Shown: positions 17,769 to 33,898, numbered from the stretch's first letter. The stretch: 64,000 nt of DNA from Vibrio lentus (GCF_030409755.1 NZ_JAUFQE010000002.1:2046001-2110000); one strand, 5' to 3'. Translations and numbers: made by a program. The notes: generated by a model not told the origin, from the letters alone.

Positions 17769-18872
17769 TTAATCGGTTGACCCTTGGTGGATATCTAAGC
17801 TGAAACTCGCAGAACCCAGTAGGCTTAATGTCAGCTGACAGCCCTGTTGAATGGGCAAGTCACGAGTAATGAAGTTCTTCTTACAATTTTCTCCCAAACG
17901 CTCACCAGCAGCAATGTGTTGATTCAATTCACCATTTGACCACTGCCCGTCTAAGCCCGCAGGCAAAATAGAAATAGTACCTTCAGCGAGATCAGCGACG
18001 CCGAACAAAGCGTTAACCGGTGTTGCACATTTGGAGCATTGAATGCCTTTCTCTAAAATCTCAGCAATATCTTTGAGATCAACGTTAAAATCTTTTCTAT
18101 TGCGTATGTAATCATGGAATAGCGCTCTCACCAACAGGGTACTGGCTGAGCTGCCATTATCGGAAGAAGCCGAGTCGACGAGGTAAAAAGCAAACTGTCC
18201 GTTCATCATCCACGCGTAATCAAAAACAAGCGGCATCATTTCTGTCGACTGTAACAATCGATAGCTACAACGCCATGAGCCTTGTCGTGTGTCTTTCTCT
18301 GGAAGCAGCGCGTGCAATAAGTCTCTTGCAGCACTCGGGTTCTCTTGCAGGTAATTTAAATGCCAATGTAGCTCTTGGTCTTCAGGGATCTCGCCACCGT
18401 CATCAACGCAGAACCATTGGCTTGAAAAATCTCGTTGGTCTGAAATGTTATCGAACGAATCTGTCAATGTATTCGCAATTGCACTTCCTAAGTGACCGTG
18501 ATCCTCTAGAGGTTTCGCTAAAAAGTCTTTGATACCAAAACGCAGTGCTTTTGCGACATCAGACATATCATCGGTGCCAGACACAACGATCATAGGCAAT
18601 GACGGGTACTCCAAGCTTAGCTCTTCTACCAACTCTATGCCGTCCAAAATCGGCATTGATAAGTCACACACAATTAAATCTGGCGCTGAGTCTCTAAGCT
18701 TTTGCAGAGCGTCCAGTCCATTTTCAGCCTCAACCACTTTATAACCAATCTTGTCTAAATAGGCGCTGGTTATACGGCGAAAAATAGGATCATCATCAAC
18801 CAACATAACGCATTTCTGGTTGGGAACTTCCTGAGCCGAGGTCATTACTGGCTGACTGTGAGTTTTGTACAT
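17769..18872 (-). CDS. rssB: Response regulator RssB (sigma-S proteolysis adaptor)
   Basis: Adaptor that hands RpoS to ClpXP. The 367-residue protein begins with a receiver domain: acidic pocket LVDDDP (24-29), phospho-acceptor Asp70 in DLIVCDLSMPILDG, and switch residues in VVSGTDD and DFLAKPLED. The C-terminal half has the degenerate PP2C-like fold of RssB; LQENPSAARDLLHALLPE and LLVRALFHDYI align by eye with E. coli RssB. The start at ATG 18872 is preferred over an in-frame GTG at 18887. It is a single-gene unit. Confidence 0.85.
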   Translation of the reverse strand: MYKTHSQPVMTSAQEVPNQKCVMLVDDDPIFRRITSAYLDKIGYKVVEAENGLDALQKLRDSAPDLIVCDLSMPILDGIELVEELSLEYPSLPMIVVSGTDDMSDVAKALRFGIKDFLAKPLEDHGHLGSAIANTLTDSFDNISDQRDFSSQWFCVDDGGEIPEDQELHWHLNYLQENPSAARDLLHALLPEKDTRQGSWRCSYRLLQSTEMMPLVFDYAWMMNGQFAFYLVDSASSDNGSSASTLLVRALFHDYIRNRKDFNVDLKDIAEILEKGIQCSKCATPVNALFGVADLAEGTISILPAGLDGQWSNGELNQHIAAGERLGENCKKNFITRDLPIQQGCQLTLSLLGSASFSLDIHQGSTD

Positions 18873-19100
18873 AATCTCTAACCTCACAAAACTAAGTCGA
18901 ATTATTATTGTTATCTGTTCTAAGAACTAATATAAAACTTAGTAATAAAATGCTAAATACACAAATGTGCACTCTTTACTGGTAATTCGTGACAAGGGTT
19001 GGAATACTGGTAAATAGTGCAACGAGTTGACTTAACGCAAACATTGATCTCAATATTACGTATAAATTAGATGAGATTGTAAACAAATGTGTCTGGATTT

Positions 19101-19976
19101 ATGAAATTAGATGATTTAAACCTCTTTCGACTCGTCGTTGAAAATGGGAGCTACACCGCAACATCGCGCAAGACTATGATTCCGGTTGCGACCATTACAC
19201 GACGCATCCAAGCCCTAGAAGACTCTTTGAACCTAAGGCTTCTCAATAGACACGCGCGTAAACTCTCTTTAACAGAGGCTGGCGAACGTTTTTTCAATGA
19301 ATGCTCACCGTTACTACAACGTCTGTCTTCTACAGCAGAAGAACTCACTGACGTGTGTAAAGGTGCTTCAGGGAAGATTCGCATTACCGCTCCCTCCAAC
19401 CTGACCAAGCGCATGATGATGCCGATGTTCAGCGAATTCATGACTCAATACCCTGATATCAATATTGAGTTAATGATGAATAACCAAGCTGATCAGCTCG
19501 ACCCAACAGAGTGGGATGTCATTTTCAGAGTTGGCCCGCAGCGTGATTCAAGCTTAATCGCCAGAAAGATCAGTGAAGTAAAAGACATTCTGATCGCGAG
19601 CCCTGACTACTTAGCGAAGAACCCCGCTCCAAGCCACGCAGAAGAACTGGCGAATCATTCTTTACTCAAAGGTTACCCGCTGATTAAGTGGCAGCTGAGT
19701 AATTCGAATGACGAAACAGTTGTTAATAGCGAGAAAGGCCGTTTCAACGCCAATGCGCTTAATGTCGTGAGGCAAGCCTGTTCAGAGGGCCTAGGTATCA
19801 CCCTAATGCCTGATGTCATGATCCGTGAATACATTGAAGATGGCAGCTTAGTGCAAGTCCTAGAAGACTGGAGTGCTAACCCTCGTGATATTTACATGCT
19901 TTATAACCACAAAGACCACCTGCCAGAGAAGGTTAGATTGTTTATCGATTTTGTAATCGCATACCACATTCACTAA
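19101..19976 (+). CDS. LysR-family transcriptional regulator
   Basis: Transcription factor of 291 residues. N-terminal winged helix-turn-helix (DDLNLFRLVVENGSYTATSRK, then VATITRRIQALEDSLNLRLL) and a C-terminal effector-binding domain with GKIRITAPSNLTKRMMMPMF typical of the CrgA/AaeR-like branch. The ATG at 19101 is used; a GTG 12 bases upstream is an alternative. No obvious divergent target adjoins it; the neighbours are rssB upstream (divergent) and purF (convergent). Target and inducer are unknown. Confidence 0.88.
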   Translation: MKLDDLNLFRLVVENGSYTATSRKTMIPVATITRRIQALEDSLNLRLLNRHARKLSLTEAGERFFNECSPLLQRLSSTAEELTDVCKGASGKIRITAPSNLTKRMMMPMFSEFMTQYPDINIELMMNNQADQLDPTEWDVIFRVGPQRDSSLIARKISEVKDILIASPDYLAKNPAPSHAEELANHSLLKGYPLIKWQLSNSNDETVVNSEKGRFNANALNVVRQACSEGLGITLMPDVMIREYIEDGSLVQVLEDWSANPRDIYMLYNHKDHLPEKVRLFIDFVIAYHIH

Positions 19977-20000
19977 GATTCAATCCCCTTTCCCGCAAAC

Positions 20001-20032
20001 AAAAAAACCAGAGCCGATGCTCTGGTTTTTTA
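20001..20032. terminator. Bidirectional terminator between lysR-type gene and purF
   Basis: Perfect stem AAACCAGAGC (20005-20014) and GCTCTGGTTT (20019-20028), flanked by A and T tracts. Confidence 0.85.
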
Positions 20033-20054
20033 TTACTCATGTTTTATGAGTACG

Positions 20055-21569
20055 CTAAGCGCCTTCGTTATGTAACTCTAGGTTAGCGAGATCTTGTTGA
20101 ATCTCACGCTCAACCTTCGAGTCGTCATTACGTAAAGAATCTAGGAAATCTAAGTACGCTTGGTCGATATCGCCTGTTACATACTCACCGTTGAATACAG
20201 AAGTATCAAAACGAGAGATGTCTTGATTACCCATACCTACAGCAGAGATTAAGTCTGGTAGCGTTTGGAAGATCAAAGCGTCTGCGCCAATCTGCTTACA
20301 AATCGTTTCGTTATCACGGCCATGAGCAATAAGCTCCGTCGCGCTTGGCATATCGATACCGTAAACATTCGGGAAACGAACCTCAGGAGCAGCAGAAACC
20401 ATGAAGACTTTGCTTGCACCAGAATCACGAGCCATCTCAATGATCTGCTCTGATGTTGTACCACGAACAATCGAGTCATCAACCAATAGAACGTTCTTAC
20501 CTTTAAACTCAGAACGAATCGCGTTGAGTTTACGGCGAACCGACTTCTTACGTTGCTGCTGACCAGGCATGATAAACGTTCGGCCAACGTAACGGTTTTT
20601 CACGAAACCTTGACGATATGGCTTATCAATCGCTTGAGCAATGCGTAACGCGATATCATTTGATGTTTCAGGAATTGGAATAACCACGTCAATGTCTAGG
20701 TCTGCGTACTCTTCTTTAATACGCTTACCTAACATCTCACCCATCTCAACGCGTGCGCTGTAAACCGAAATTTTATCGATGAATGAATCAGGACGAGCAA
20801 AGTAAACAAACTCAAAAATACATGGGTTTAGTTGTGGGTTGTCTGCGCATTGTTTAGTGAAAAGCTCACCATCGAATGTTGCGTAGATAGCTTCACCAGG
20901 AGCAACATCGCGCATAAAATCAAAACCAACAGCATCTAACGCTACTGACTCAGACGCAACCATGTACTCTGTTTTACCGTTAATTTCACGCTTACCAAGA
21001 CACAGTGGACGAATACCATGTGGGTCACGGAATGCGATCATGCCGTGGCCGATGATCATCGCTGTCACTGCATAAGCACCACGAATAGTACGGTGCACGT
21101 TTGCAACGGCGCGGAACACATCTTCTGAAGTCACATTACCTTTAACCGTATCGATCTCATGAGCCAATACGTTCAGTAGAACTTCAGAATCAGACGTTGT
21201 GTTGACATGACGGCGGTCTTTTTCGAACAACTTCTCACGAACTTCACTTGCATTCGTTAGGTTACCGTTGTGCGCCAACGTGATGCCAAAAGGAGAGTTT
21301 ACGTAGAAAGGTTGCGCTTCAGAAGCACTCGAACTTCCCGCTGTAGGATAACGAACATGACCAATACCAACGTTACCTTGGAGGCGCTGCATGTGTTTTG
21401 CTTCAAAAACATCTTTAACTAAACCGTTCGCCTTACGCAGACGGAAACGATTGCTTTCTATGGTACAAATACCAGCGGCATCTTGGCCACGATGCTGCAA
21501 TACCGTTAAAGCGTCATAAATAGACTGGTTTACAGGTGTTGAACCCACGATTCCAACAATACCACACAT
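20055..21569 (-). CDS. purF: Amidophosphoribosyltransferase
   Basis: First committed step of purine synthesis, making 5-phosphoribosylamine from PRPP and glutamine. The 504-residue protein begins MCGIVGIVG, so Cys2 becomes the N-terminal nucleophile of the class II glutaminase domain; [11 protein letters not shown] follows. The PRPP motif [13 protein letters not shown] lies near residues 365-377. It follows cvpA in the same direction after 33 bases, the classical cvpA-purF operon. Confidence 0.97.
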   Translation of the reverse strand: MCGIVGIVGSTPVNQSIYDALTVLQHRGQDAAGICTIESNRFRLRKANGLVKDVFEAKHMQRLQGNVGIGHVRYPTAGSSSASEAQPFYVNSPFGITLAHNGNLTNASEVREKLFEKDRRHVNTTSDSEVLLNVLAHEIDTVKGNVTSEDVFRAVANVHRTIRGAYAVTAMIIGHGMIAFRDPHGIRPLCLGKREINGKTEYMVASESVALDAVGFDFMRDVAPGEAIYATFDGELFTKQCADNPQLNPCIFEFVYFARPDSFIDKISVYSARVEMGEMLGKRIKEEYADLDIDVVIPIPETSNDIALRIAQAIDKPYRQGFVKNRYVGRTFIMPGQQQRKKSVRRKLNAIRSEFKGKNVLLVDDSIVRGTTSEQIIEMARDSGASKVFMVSAAPEVRFPNVYGIDMPSATELIAHGRDNETICKQIGADALIFQTLPDLISAVGMGNQDISRFDTSVFNGEYVTGDIDQAYLDFLDSLRNDDSKVEREIQQDLANLELHNEGA

Positions 21570-21602
21570 GTCCTAATCCTCGATTTTCGACATTAACTGG
21601 CG

Positions 21603-22094
21603 CTAGAGCGCGCCAGATAAGAAACTAGATGTTGCTTGTAAATGCTCAAAGAACGGCGCAATGATTCGGCTAAACTCCGGAACCAACTGCGAATTCTTCC
21701 ACCACTCAGAACTTGGGAATGCAGTAAACGCATCCATGAAAAACAACACTGCTGAGACAATCAGAACACCACGTAAACCGCCAAAAACGACACCGAGGAT
21801 TCTGTCTGTACCCGACAGGCCTGTTTTCTGAACTAGTTGACCGATGACATAGTTAACTAAGGCACCAACAACTAACGTTGCAACAAACAATGCTGCTATC
21901 GCAGTTCCGTTACGAAACATCTCATCTTCGATATTGGTGAAGTACATTGCTAATTTAGCGTAGTACTGGCTAGCAATAAAAAATGCTCCAAACCAAATAA
22001 CTAATGACAACGCTTCTTTAGCGAAACCACGAACTAAACTGATCACGGCAGAGAAGCCGATCACGCCTAAAATGACAAAATCTAACCAATTCAT
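21603..22094 (-). CDS. cvpA: CvpA family membrane protein
   Basis: Inner-membrane protein of 163 residues with four TM segments, beginning MNWLDFVILGVIGFSAVISL. Named for its effect on colicin V production in E. coli; later work links it to envelope stress. The conserved RGFAKEALSLV and GTDRILGVVFGGLRGVL blocks are present. It is upstream of purF in the same operon and follows dedD. Confidence 0.93.
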   Translation of the reverse strand: MNWLDFVILGVIGFSAVISLVRGFAKEALSLVIWFGAFFIASQYYAKLAMYFTNIEDEMFRNGTAIAALFVATLVVGALVNYVIGQLVQKTGLSGTDRILGVVFGGLRGVLIVSAVLFFMDAFTAFPSSEWWKNSQLVPEFSRIIAPFFEHLQATSSFLSGAL

Positions 22095-22155
22095 GAATTC
22101 TTCATCTTAAGTTGGCGCGCATTTTAACAGAAAAAATGCTGACGCAAACGTTTTC

Positions 22156-22722
22156 TTATGGATTTAACGGTTTAAATTTGAGCAATTGGCCTTTTGAACC
22201 CGTAATTTTTTCTAATTCCTTAATTTGTCGCTCAAGTTTGGATTTAGAGACATCGGGACCAATAATCACTCGCGTAAAAGTTTTTTCTTGCTTCGTGTGG
22301 GCTTGATAACCGCGCTTTTGTAAATCCTTAACCATGCTTTTTGCATTGTCAGCATTCTTCAAAGCCATCAATTGAATGAGCCAAGCACTGTCTTGATATT
22401 CATTTTTTTCAGGTACCGGTTTAACCACCACTTTCACTTTATCTGCTTCTTTATTATTTGAAGCCGACGCAGTTTGGGTTTCTGAATCACCACTTTCAAT
22501 CACTTGCTCAACCGGAGAGTCCGGTAATGCAATCTGATCTTCCACAGGATCAAGAACCTCAAACACCTCTACATTACTATCAAGCTCAGGCTTAATCGGA
22601 ATGCTTGCAAACTCCTCTTTATAGTGGAGCTTCTTACCATCAAGTACATCTGGCAATACGATAACGCCAATCGCCACTAAAATGATGGTGCCGACTAATC
22701 GGCTTTGGAATTTACTTGCCAT
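22156..22722 (-). CDS. dedD: SPOR-domain protein DedD
   Basis: Division-septum protein of 188 residues. One N-terminal TM (about 10-27, LVGTIILVAIGVIVLPDVL) is followed by a disordered, acidic periplasmic linker and a C-terminal SPOR domain (about 112-187, WLIQLMALKNADNAKSMVKD, then LKFKPLNP) that binds denuded peptidoglycan. Its ATG directly abuts the folC stop at 22723, so folC, dedD, cvpA and purF form one transcription unit. Confidence 0.93.
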   Translation of the reverse strand: MASKFQSRLVGTIILVAIGVIVLPDVLDGKKLHYKEEFASIPIKPELDSNVEVFEVLDPVEDQIALPDSPVEQVIESGDSETQTASASNNKEADKVKVVVKPVPEKNEYQDSAWLIQLMALKNADNAKSMVKDLQKRGYQAHTKQEKTFTRVIIGPDVSKSKLERQIKELEKITGSKGQLLKFKPLNP

Positions 22723-23985
22723 TTAGTTTCCTTTTTTCTGCCAATGCTCCAAGACTTCACCAACAGTATGGAAAGAACCAACCACCAACACAACATCATC
22801 ACCCTTAACAGAAGCTAAAGCTGCCTCAAACGCCGTTACAGGGTTTGTATGCTGCTCTACGCCTTCAGGCAAGCTCTCACATAACTCGGCAGCGGTTGCC
22901 GCACGAGGGCCTTGCAGTGAAGCTGGGTACCAATGAGTTGCAACTGGTGCTAATACTTCCAATGTCGCGGGAATATCTTTGTCATGAAGCATGGCGACTA
23001 CAACGTGTAAATTTTTTCCGGCATACTTTTGAGTAACTTGTTGTGCAAAATACTCAGCAGAATGTGGGTTGTGCGCCACATCTAATACTATTACGGGCTG
23101 GTCGCTAATTTGTTGCATACGCCCTGGAAGCTGCGCGTTATTCAAACCGTTAACGACGTTCACATCGCTAATGCTAAGATCTGAAGTCCCTAGCGCCATT
23201 AATGCGGTTGCCGCGTTCGGTAGCGGTAAGCTAGGAATAGGCAATGCGTCCAGTCGAAATGCACCGCTGTTCCAATTCCAGCTATCGCCATTAACTTCGT
23301 AGGTATATTGAATACCCACTTGGTAAAACTCAGCCTTAATGTCATCGGCATGTGCAGCAACCGTTGCTGGCGGCTTAGGTTGACCACAGATAGCTGGCTT
23401 ACCACTGCGATAGATACCCGCTTTCTCAAAACCAATCACATTAATGTCATCACCTAGCCAATCAACGTGGTCGACAGCCAAACTGGTGATCACAGACACA
23501 TCATGCTCAACAATGTTCGTCGCGTCTAAACGCCCGCCTAGGCCCACTTCTAACAACACAACATCAACCGCTTCGGTTTGAAACGCACGTAACGCCGCTA
23601 AAGTACCGTATTCGAAGAAGCTCAGGCTGATTTCACCACGCTCTTTCTCAATGAAGTCGAAAGATTGAACCATCTTTTCATCAGACAGATCTTGGCCGTT
23701 AATACGAACGCGTTCGTTATAGCGAATTAAGTGAGGAGAACTGTAGACACCAACGGAGTAACCAGCGTCCAATAGAATTGCTTCCATTAGGGCACATGTT
23801 GAGCCTTTGCCATTAGTTCCGGCAACGGTGATCACGTGTTTAGCAGGTTTGGTGAGGTTTGCCTTAGAGGCGACGGCCTGAACTCGGTCTAACCCAAGGT
23901 CAATAGCGCTTGTGTGGATGTTTGATAAATAATCAAGCCACATCTCCAAAGAGGATGTGGCTTGAGGAATAGGTTGTTGACTCAT
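22723..23985 (-). CDS. folC: Bifunctional folylpolyglutamate/dihydrofolate synthase
   Basis: Adds glutamate to dihydropteroate and polyglutamates to folates. 420 residues, Mur-ligase fold. The ATP-binding P-loop ITVAGTNGKGSTCALME sits near residues 52-68; the metal/ATP block VLLEVGLGGRLDATN and the C-terminal VIVLDVAHNPHS are conserved. It follows accD by 42 bases and abuts dedD, the usual accD-folC-dedD order. Confidence 0.96.
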   Translation of the reverse strand: MSQQPIPQATSSLEMWLDYLSNIHTSAIDLGLDRVQAVASKANLTKPAKHVITVAGTNGKGSTCALMEAILLDAGYSVGVYSSPHLIRYNERVRINGQDLSDEKMVQSFDFIEKERGEISLSFFEYGTLAALRAFQTEAVDVVLLEVGLGGRLDATNIVEHDVSVITSLAVDHVDWLGDDINVIGFEKAGIYRSGKPAICGQPKPPATVAAHADDIKAEFYQVGIQYTYEVNGDSWNWNSGAFRLDALPIPSLPLPNAATALMALGTSDLSISDVNVVNGLNNAQLPGRMQQISDQPVIVLDVAHNPHSAEYFAQQVTQKYAGKNLHVVVAMLHDKDIPATLEVLAPVATHWYPASLQGPRAATAAELCESLPEGVEQHTNPVTAFEAALASVKGDDVVLVVGSFHTVGEVLEHWQKKGN

Positions 23986-24027
23986 CTAACTCATAACCAT
24001 GATTAAGTAGGTTTGTTAGATGGTACT

Positions 24028-24954
24028 TTACCCTTTTTCTGGCGCTTCTGGTACTTCATAAGTAGCTTCATTCGGTGAATCGTTCACAGAAACTACTAAT
24101 GGCGAAGGCTGATTGGTCATTTTAGCAACAAGGCTTGCAACGCGCTGACGCATCTCACGACGGTCAACAATCATGTCGATAGCACCGTGGTCAAGTAGGA
24201 ACTCACTACGCTGGAAACCTTCAGGAAGGTCTTCACGTACTGTTTGTTCGATTACACGACGTCCAGCGAAACCGATCAGTGCTTTTGGCTCACCAATGTT
24301 GATATCACCAAGCATTGCCAAACTTGCAGAAACACCACCCATTGTTGGATCAGTCATGACTGAAACAAACGGTAGGCCTTTCGCAGATAAACGCTCTAGC
24401 GCTGCACTGGTTTTTGCCATTTGCATTAGAGACATAAGCGCCTCTTGCATACGTGCACCACCACTTGCAGAAAAACAAACTAAACCACAGTTGTTCTCGA
24501 TAGCAGCATCTACCGCTTTCACAAAACGAGCACCAACAACAGAACCCATTGAACCGCCCATGAATGAGAATTCAAAAGCACACGCTACGATAGGTAAACC
24601 AAGCAGTTCGCCTTTCATTGCAACTAATGCATCTGTCTCACCACTGTTTTTCTGAGCAGTAGAGATACGTTCTTTGTAACGCTTAGAATCTTTAAACTTC
24701 AGTTTGTCTTGTGGCTCAAGATCAGCACCTAGTTCAACACGCTCACCTTTGTCTAGGAATGTATCCAGACGACGACGAGCTTTCATGCGCATGTGATGAT
24801 CACATTTTGGACATACTTCTAGGTTACGTTCAAGTTCAGCATGGTAGAGAACCTGCTCACAAGAAGTACATTTAGTCCAAACACCCTCAGGGATAGACGC
24901 TTTACGAGATGTAACGATGTTGCTTTTTTCTAAAATCTTTTCAAGCCAACTCAT
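24028..24954 (-). CDS. accD: Acetyl-CoA carboxylase carboxyltransferase subunit beta
   Basis: Half of the carboxyltransferase that makes malonyl-CoA, partner of AccA. 308 residues. The N-terminal Cys4 zinc ribbon ([14 protein letters not shown], then CPKCDHH) is intact. The crotonase-type core shows the [20 protein letters not shown] oxyanion-hole region and a [13 protein letters not shown] block. The C-terminal about 25 residues are Pro/Glu-rich and variable. It heads the accD-folC-dedD-cvpA-purF string. Confidence 0.97.
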   Translation of the reverse strand: MSWLEKILEKSNIVTSRKASIPEGVWTKCTSCEQVLYHAELERNLEVCPKCDHHMRMKARRRLDTFLDKGERVELGADLEPQDKLKFKDSKRYKERISTAQKNSGETDALVAMKGELLGLPIVACAFEFSFMGGSMGSVVGARFVKAVDAAIENNCGLVCFSASGGARMQEALMSLMQMAKTSAALERLSAKGLPFVSVMTDPTMGGVSASLAMLGDINIGEPKALIGFAGRRVIEQTVREDLPEGFQRSEFLLDHGAIDMIVDRREMRQRVASLVAKMTNQPSPLVVSVNDSPNEATYEVPEAPEKG

Positions 24955-25130
24955 GGAAGACCTTTTTGTTTCGATTCCTCCGCTTGATTGCGAAAGAAAT
25001 AAATTTGGGAATTATGCGTGGGAATTAAAGCACATAAAACAGCGACTGTAGATAAAAAACTGGTTGTACCTATTTTCTCACGCTATTTTACGCACGAAAC
25101 CGTAATAATTTTTGAACCTAAGTCTCACAT

Positions 25131-25925
25131 TTAGTTCAAATTATCCGGTAAAAATAGAGGACCAATTGGCTCTCGTGGTAGCTCAAAATGTTCAGGATAA
25201 TCAACATCAACCAAATACAAACCTTCCGCTTTTGCGGTCGCGCCTGCTACTTTTCGATCTTTAGCCTCTAAAAGCCACTGGATCCATTCTGGTTTCTGCT
25301 CACCTTTACCTACCGCAATTAAGCTGCCAGTAATATTCCTCACCATGTGGTGAACAAACGCATTCGCTTTAATATCAATCACGATGTAGTGTCCGTGACG
25401 AGTCACATTTAAGTGAATCATATTTCGCCATGGGCTACGAGATTGACAATGTGTCGCTCTGAATGAAGTGAAGTCGTTCTCGCCTAACAAGTACTGACCC
25501 GCTTCATGCATTTTTTTCTCATCAAGGTGACCATGATAGTGGCTCACTCCTGAATTAAGAATGCCTGGGCGCAGTGCATGGTTAAAGATAATGTAGCGGT
25601 AACGACGAGCGGTAGCAGAAAAGCGAGCATGAAAATCTTCATTCACTTCTGTCGCCCAACGAACAGCGATATCTTTCGGCATGTTGGCATTAGCGCCCAT
25701 AGTCCATGCCACCATTTTACGATCGACATTAGTTTCAAAGTGAACGACTTGTCCCGTACCGTGAACACCGGCATCCGTTCGGCCTGCGCACATAACTTCT
25801 ACAGGGTGATTCGCGACAACAGAAAGAGCCTTTTCCAATTCTTCTTGGACACTTTTCACGTCTCGTTGGCGCTGCCAACCAAAGTAGTGGGTACCGTTGT
25901 ATTCAATACCTAAAGCAATTTTCAT
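25131..25925 (-). CDS. truA: tRNA pseudouridine(38-40) synthase
   Basis: Isomerises uridines 38-40 in the anticodon arm of many tRNAs. 264 residues. The catalytic Asp51 is in [18 protein letters not shown]; the [16 protein letters not shown] block is also family-typical. It lies between hubP and accD, an arrangement common in Vibrio and Pseudomonas. Confidence 0.96.
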   Translation of the reverse strand: MKIALGIEYNGTHYFGWQRQRDVKSVQEELEKALSVVANHPVEVMCAGRTDAGVHGTGQVVHFETNVDRKMVAWTMGANANMPKDIAVRWATEVNEDFHARFSATARRYRYIIFNHALRPGILNSGVSHYHGHLDEKKMHEAGQYLLGENDFTSFRATHCQSRSPWRNMIHLNVTRHGHYIVIDIKANAFVHHMVRNITGSLIAVGKGEQKPEWIQWLLEAKDRKVAGATAKAEGLYLVDVDYPEHFELPREPIGPLFLPDNLN

Positions 25926-26032
25926 GTTCTTGTTCTCTTTGAAAATGGGCGAGAAGTATATACGGAAATCAGTTCTACCCCAAATCGGATGGGGTCAAAT
26001 CTTCAATATTAAAAGAAAGGTCTGCAAAAAAT

Positions 26033-26056
26033 AAAGGGTAGCTAATGCTACCCTTT
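26033..26056 (-). terminator. Rho-independent terminator of hubP
   Basis: On the minus strand, perfect stem AAAGGGTAGC/GCTACCCTTT followed by TATTTTTTG. It lies 15 bases after the hubP stop codon. Confidence 0.8.
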
Positions 26057-26070
26057 ACGTATCGTTTAAT

Positions 26071-31068
<4,998 letters not shown>

Positions 31069-31228
31069 AAAAGGCTCAGCTAGGTGCTTAAATTCGGAAA
31101 AGTGATGATCTATTAAATATATCGGATAAATGACGTAAAACTATAGAGATGAAAACAAAAAATGTGTTGCAGCAACAATATTCGCAGCAATTTCACACAA
31201 TTTGACTAACAATATTTTCAATCGATTA

Positions 31229-31255
31229 AAAAAGCCCCACTAAAGAGTGAGGCTT
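31229..31255 (-). terminator. Rho-independent terminator of asd
   Basis: On minus, an imperfect stem AGCCTCACT/AGTGGGGCT followed by TTTTTTAATC; it lies just past the asd stop. Confidence 0.75.
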
Positions 31256-31275
31256 GATAATCAAAGCAATGAAGC

Positions 31276-32289
31276 TTAGAAGTAATCGCGAATAAGCAAT
31301 TCTGCGATTTGAACTGCGTTCGTTGCTGCGCCTTTACGAACGTTATCAGCGACTACCCACATGTTCACACCGCTGTGATGGCTGATGTCGTTACGAATAC
31401 GACCAACCATTACGTGGTCTTTACCACCAGCATCACGAACCTGAGTTGGGAAGTCTAAAGCTTGGAAAACTTCAACGCCTTCTGTGTTCTCTAGAAGCTG
31501 AATAACTTGCTCAGCACCGATTGGCGCGCGAGTTTCAATGTGTAGAGATTCAGCGTGACCATAGAACACAGGAACACGAACACAAGTTGGGTTCACCGTG
31601 ATTGAAGAGTCAGCAAAGATCTTTTGAGTTTCCCAAACCATCTTCATTTCTTCACGTGTGTAGCCGTTCTCTGTAAATTCATCGATTTGAGGAATACAGT
31701 TGAACGCGATCTGCTGTGAGAATGCTGACTTGTCAGCTGGCATGCCGTTAAGAAGCTTAGCCGTTTGACCTGCTAGCTCATCGATACCCGGCTTACCTGC
31801 ACCAGACACAGATTGGTAAGTTGAAACGTTAATACGCTCAAGGCCCACTTCATCGTGAATTGGTTTAAGTGCTACTACCATCTGAATAGTAGAACAGTTA
31901 GGGTTCGCGATGATGTTGCGGTTACGGAACTCAGCAATCGCTTCAGGGTTCACTTCTGGCACAACCAGAGGAACATCGTATTCGTAACGGAAACGTGATG
32001 TGTTATCGATAACAACCACACCTTCGTCAGCGGCGATTGGAGCCCAACGTTCTGAAAGCTCGCTACCTGCAGAGAAAAACGCAATATGTACTTGAGACCA
32101 ATCGAAGTCTTCTACGTTTTGTACTTGTATTGTTTTGCCGTTAAAACGGGAAGTTTTGCCTTCACTACGTTCACTTGCTAGTAAGTGCATTTCACCGACA
32201 GGGAATTTACGCTCTTTAAGTACTTCAAGAATGGTTTCACCAACCGCACCAGTCGCACCTAAAATAGCAATATTAAATTCTTGGCTCAT
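31276..32289 (-). CDS. asd: Aspartate-semialdehyde dehydrogenase
   Basis: Makes aspartate semialdehyde for lysine, diaminopimelate, methionine and threonine synthesis. 337 residues. NADP-binding GATGAVGETIL near residues 11-21, the active-site Cys in NRNIIANPNCSTIQMVVAL (about 130), and the catalytic His region RVPVFYGHAESLHIE are present. This is the shorter Vibrio/Pseudomonas-type enzyme. It starts 12 bases after pdxB, so the two are probably one operon. Confidence 0.93.
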   Translation of the reverse strand: MSQEFNIAILGATGAVGETILEVLKERKFPVGEMHLLASERSEGKTSRFNGKTIQVQNVEDFDWSQVHIAFFSAGSELSERWAPIAADEGVVVIDNTSRFRYEYDVPLVVPEVNPEAIAEFRNRNIIANPNCSTIQMVVALKPIHDEVGLERINVSTYQSVSGAGKPGIDELAGQTAKLLNGMPADKSAFSQQIAFNCIPQIDEFTENGYTREEMKMVWETQKIFADSSITVNPTCVRVPVFYGHAESLHIETRAPIGAEQVIQLLENTEGVEVFQALDFPTQVRDAGGKDHVMVGRIRNDISHHSGVNMWVVADNVRKGAATNAVQIAELLIRDYF

Positions 32290-32301
32290 TGTTTCTCTCT
32301 T

Positions 32302-33435
32302 TTATAAAGTTGGCTTTACCATAAAACCGAGTTTAGATAACGGCGTTAAATTACAAGATTCGTCGCCCGTTAACTCGACTGCACTGTACTCTCTACGGTC
32401 CCAATATTCTTTACGCATCTTGTCAAAAGAACCCGGCGTAGAGATATTGCGACGGAATAAGGCGTCGTCTTTGCGCACATCATAGATCAACTGAGTCAAA
32501 TTGTGCAGTGTTGCTTCATCCCAAGCTCTATCTAATTTCATTTGAGGCACTGGCGCTGTCGGCAGAAGATCGCTTGCATAAGCACGCTGTTCAGTACCTA
32601 AAAACTCACAATAACTGTTGAAGATCATCGTAGTACCGCGCGCTTTGCCCTCTAAACCGTAGCCCGCTACGTGAGGTGTTGCAAAAGCAAGCAGTGGAAG
32701 CAGCTCGAAATCGACTTCAGGTTCAAACTCAAATACATCCAGAACCGCAGTAAACCCGTCGGCTTTTTGCAAGCGAGCTTTTAATGCTTGGTTATCAACG
32801 ACTGGCCCGCGAGCCGCATTAATCAGAATTTGATCAAGACGTAAATTTTCCAGTACTTGCTCATTAATCAAGTGATGCGTTGGGAACTCACCCGTCTTAG
32901 TGATTGGCGTATGTAAAGTGATCACGTCGGATTGCTCAAGCAGCGTCTCTAATTCCGTAAACTCGCGAGTATCACCCTCTTGTTGTTTTAGAGGATCGTT
33001 CAGCAATACTTTAATGCCAATACCTTCAAGGCACTTCGCTAAATAGCTACCCACTTGGCCACAGCCGATAATACCGACCGTTTTTTCGAATACAGAAAAA
33101 CCTTGTTGCTGAGCCAACACCATCATCGCGCTGAACGCATACTCAGCCACACCCACCTTGTTACAGCCAGGAGCCGCAGTAAAGAAAATGCCACGCTCTT
33201 TCATCAATTCTTGGTCAACGTGATCCATACCTGCTGTCGCGGTTCCAACAAACTTAAGCTTGTTCGCTTTGCTGATCAGCGCTTCATTGACCTTAGTCAC
33301 CGAACGAATCATCAGGGCATCTACGTCAACAAGATCGTCAGCGGTTAGCGTTCGACCGGACTTCATTGTCACTTCACCTAGCTGGCTAAAAAGCGCTTCA
33401 GCATAAGGCATATTTTCATCGATTAAGATTTTCAT
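32302..33435 (-). CDS. pdxB: Erythronate-4-phosphate dehydrogenase
   Basis: Second step of pyridoxal phosphate synthesis. 377 residues from the ATG at 33435 ([16 protein letters not shown]), one residue shorter than E. coli PdxB; a longer frame to 33522 lacks family support. The D-2-hydroxyacid dehydrogenase fold shows the NAD motif [14 protein letters not shown], the catalytic Arg in [12 protein letters not shown] and the C-terminal dimerisation part. pdxB-asd order matches other gammaproteobacteria. Confidence 0.94.
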   Translation of the reverse strand: MKILIDENMPYAEALFSQLGEVTMKSGRTLTADDLVDVDALMIRSVTKVNEALISKANKLKFVGTATAGMDHVDQELMKERGIFFTAAPGCNKVGVAEYAFSAMMVLAQQQGFSVFEKTVGIIGCGQVGSYLAKCLEGIGIKVLLNDPLKQQEGDTREFTELETLLEQSDVITLHTPITKTGEFPTHHLINEQVLENLRLDQILINAARGPVVDNQALKARLQKADGFTAVLDVFEFEPEVDFELLPLLAFATPHVAGYGLEGKARGTTMIFNSYCEFLGTEQRAYASDLLPTAPVPQMKLDRAWDEATLHNLTQLIYDVRKDDALFRRNISTPGSFDKMRKEYWDRREYSAVELTGDESCNLTPLSKLGFMVKPTL

Positions 33436-33898
33436 TGGGAAGGTACTTTTGTTGGGGTCTGTCGACCTTAAATGTGAATTGAAATGATTGTGCAAAATTC
33501 CACACACCGTGTCGAGTCGCAATTGGAATACATTATAAATAAAGGGCTGAATCGCCTAGTCTGCACAAACAAGAACAGAAATAAGAGCCAATACCTAAAA
33601 TCAAAAAGAAAAATTCAGAAGACTAAAACGAAAAATGCCCGATTGAATAAACAATCGGGCAAACATCCAGAACAAAAGGATCCTATCTCGCTCTCCAGGA
33701 GACAGAGTCTTGCGTCTGTTCAACCAGTACTAACCAAAGTCAGCACTGATCAAGCTCTGGAAACCTTTCAACTTTTAAATCTTGATTTAAAAAGCTATGT
33801 TCTGATGGTCATGATTACTGGGTGACCTGTGCGTGTTGAATCGGCACTCACGTCACCCATTAACGATTAACCTTTTATTAATTTAACCTTGGCTTCAA
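33436..33898. other. Intergenic region between pdxB and fabB
   Basis: Contains the fabB terminator (33632-33662) and presumably the pdxB promoter. A plus-strand frame here (33484-33825) has Lys/Asn/Gln-rich random-looking composition and no ribosome site, so I do not call it. No RNA gene recognised. Confidence 0.6.
33632..33662 (-). terminator. Rho-independent terminator of fabB
   Basis: Perfect stem GCCCGATTG (33637-33645) and CAATCGGGC (33652-33660). On minus it is followed by ATTTTTCG. Confidence 0.75.

Noticed and set aside
33484..33825. 113-codon plus-strand frame between pdxB and fabB
   Set aside because: Lys/Gln/Asn-rich, lies across the terminator of fabB, no ribosome site, no family.
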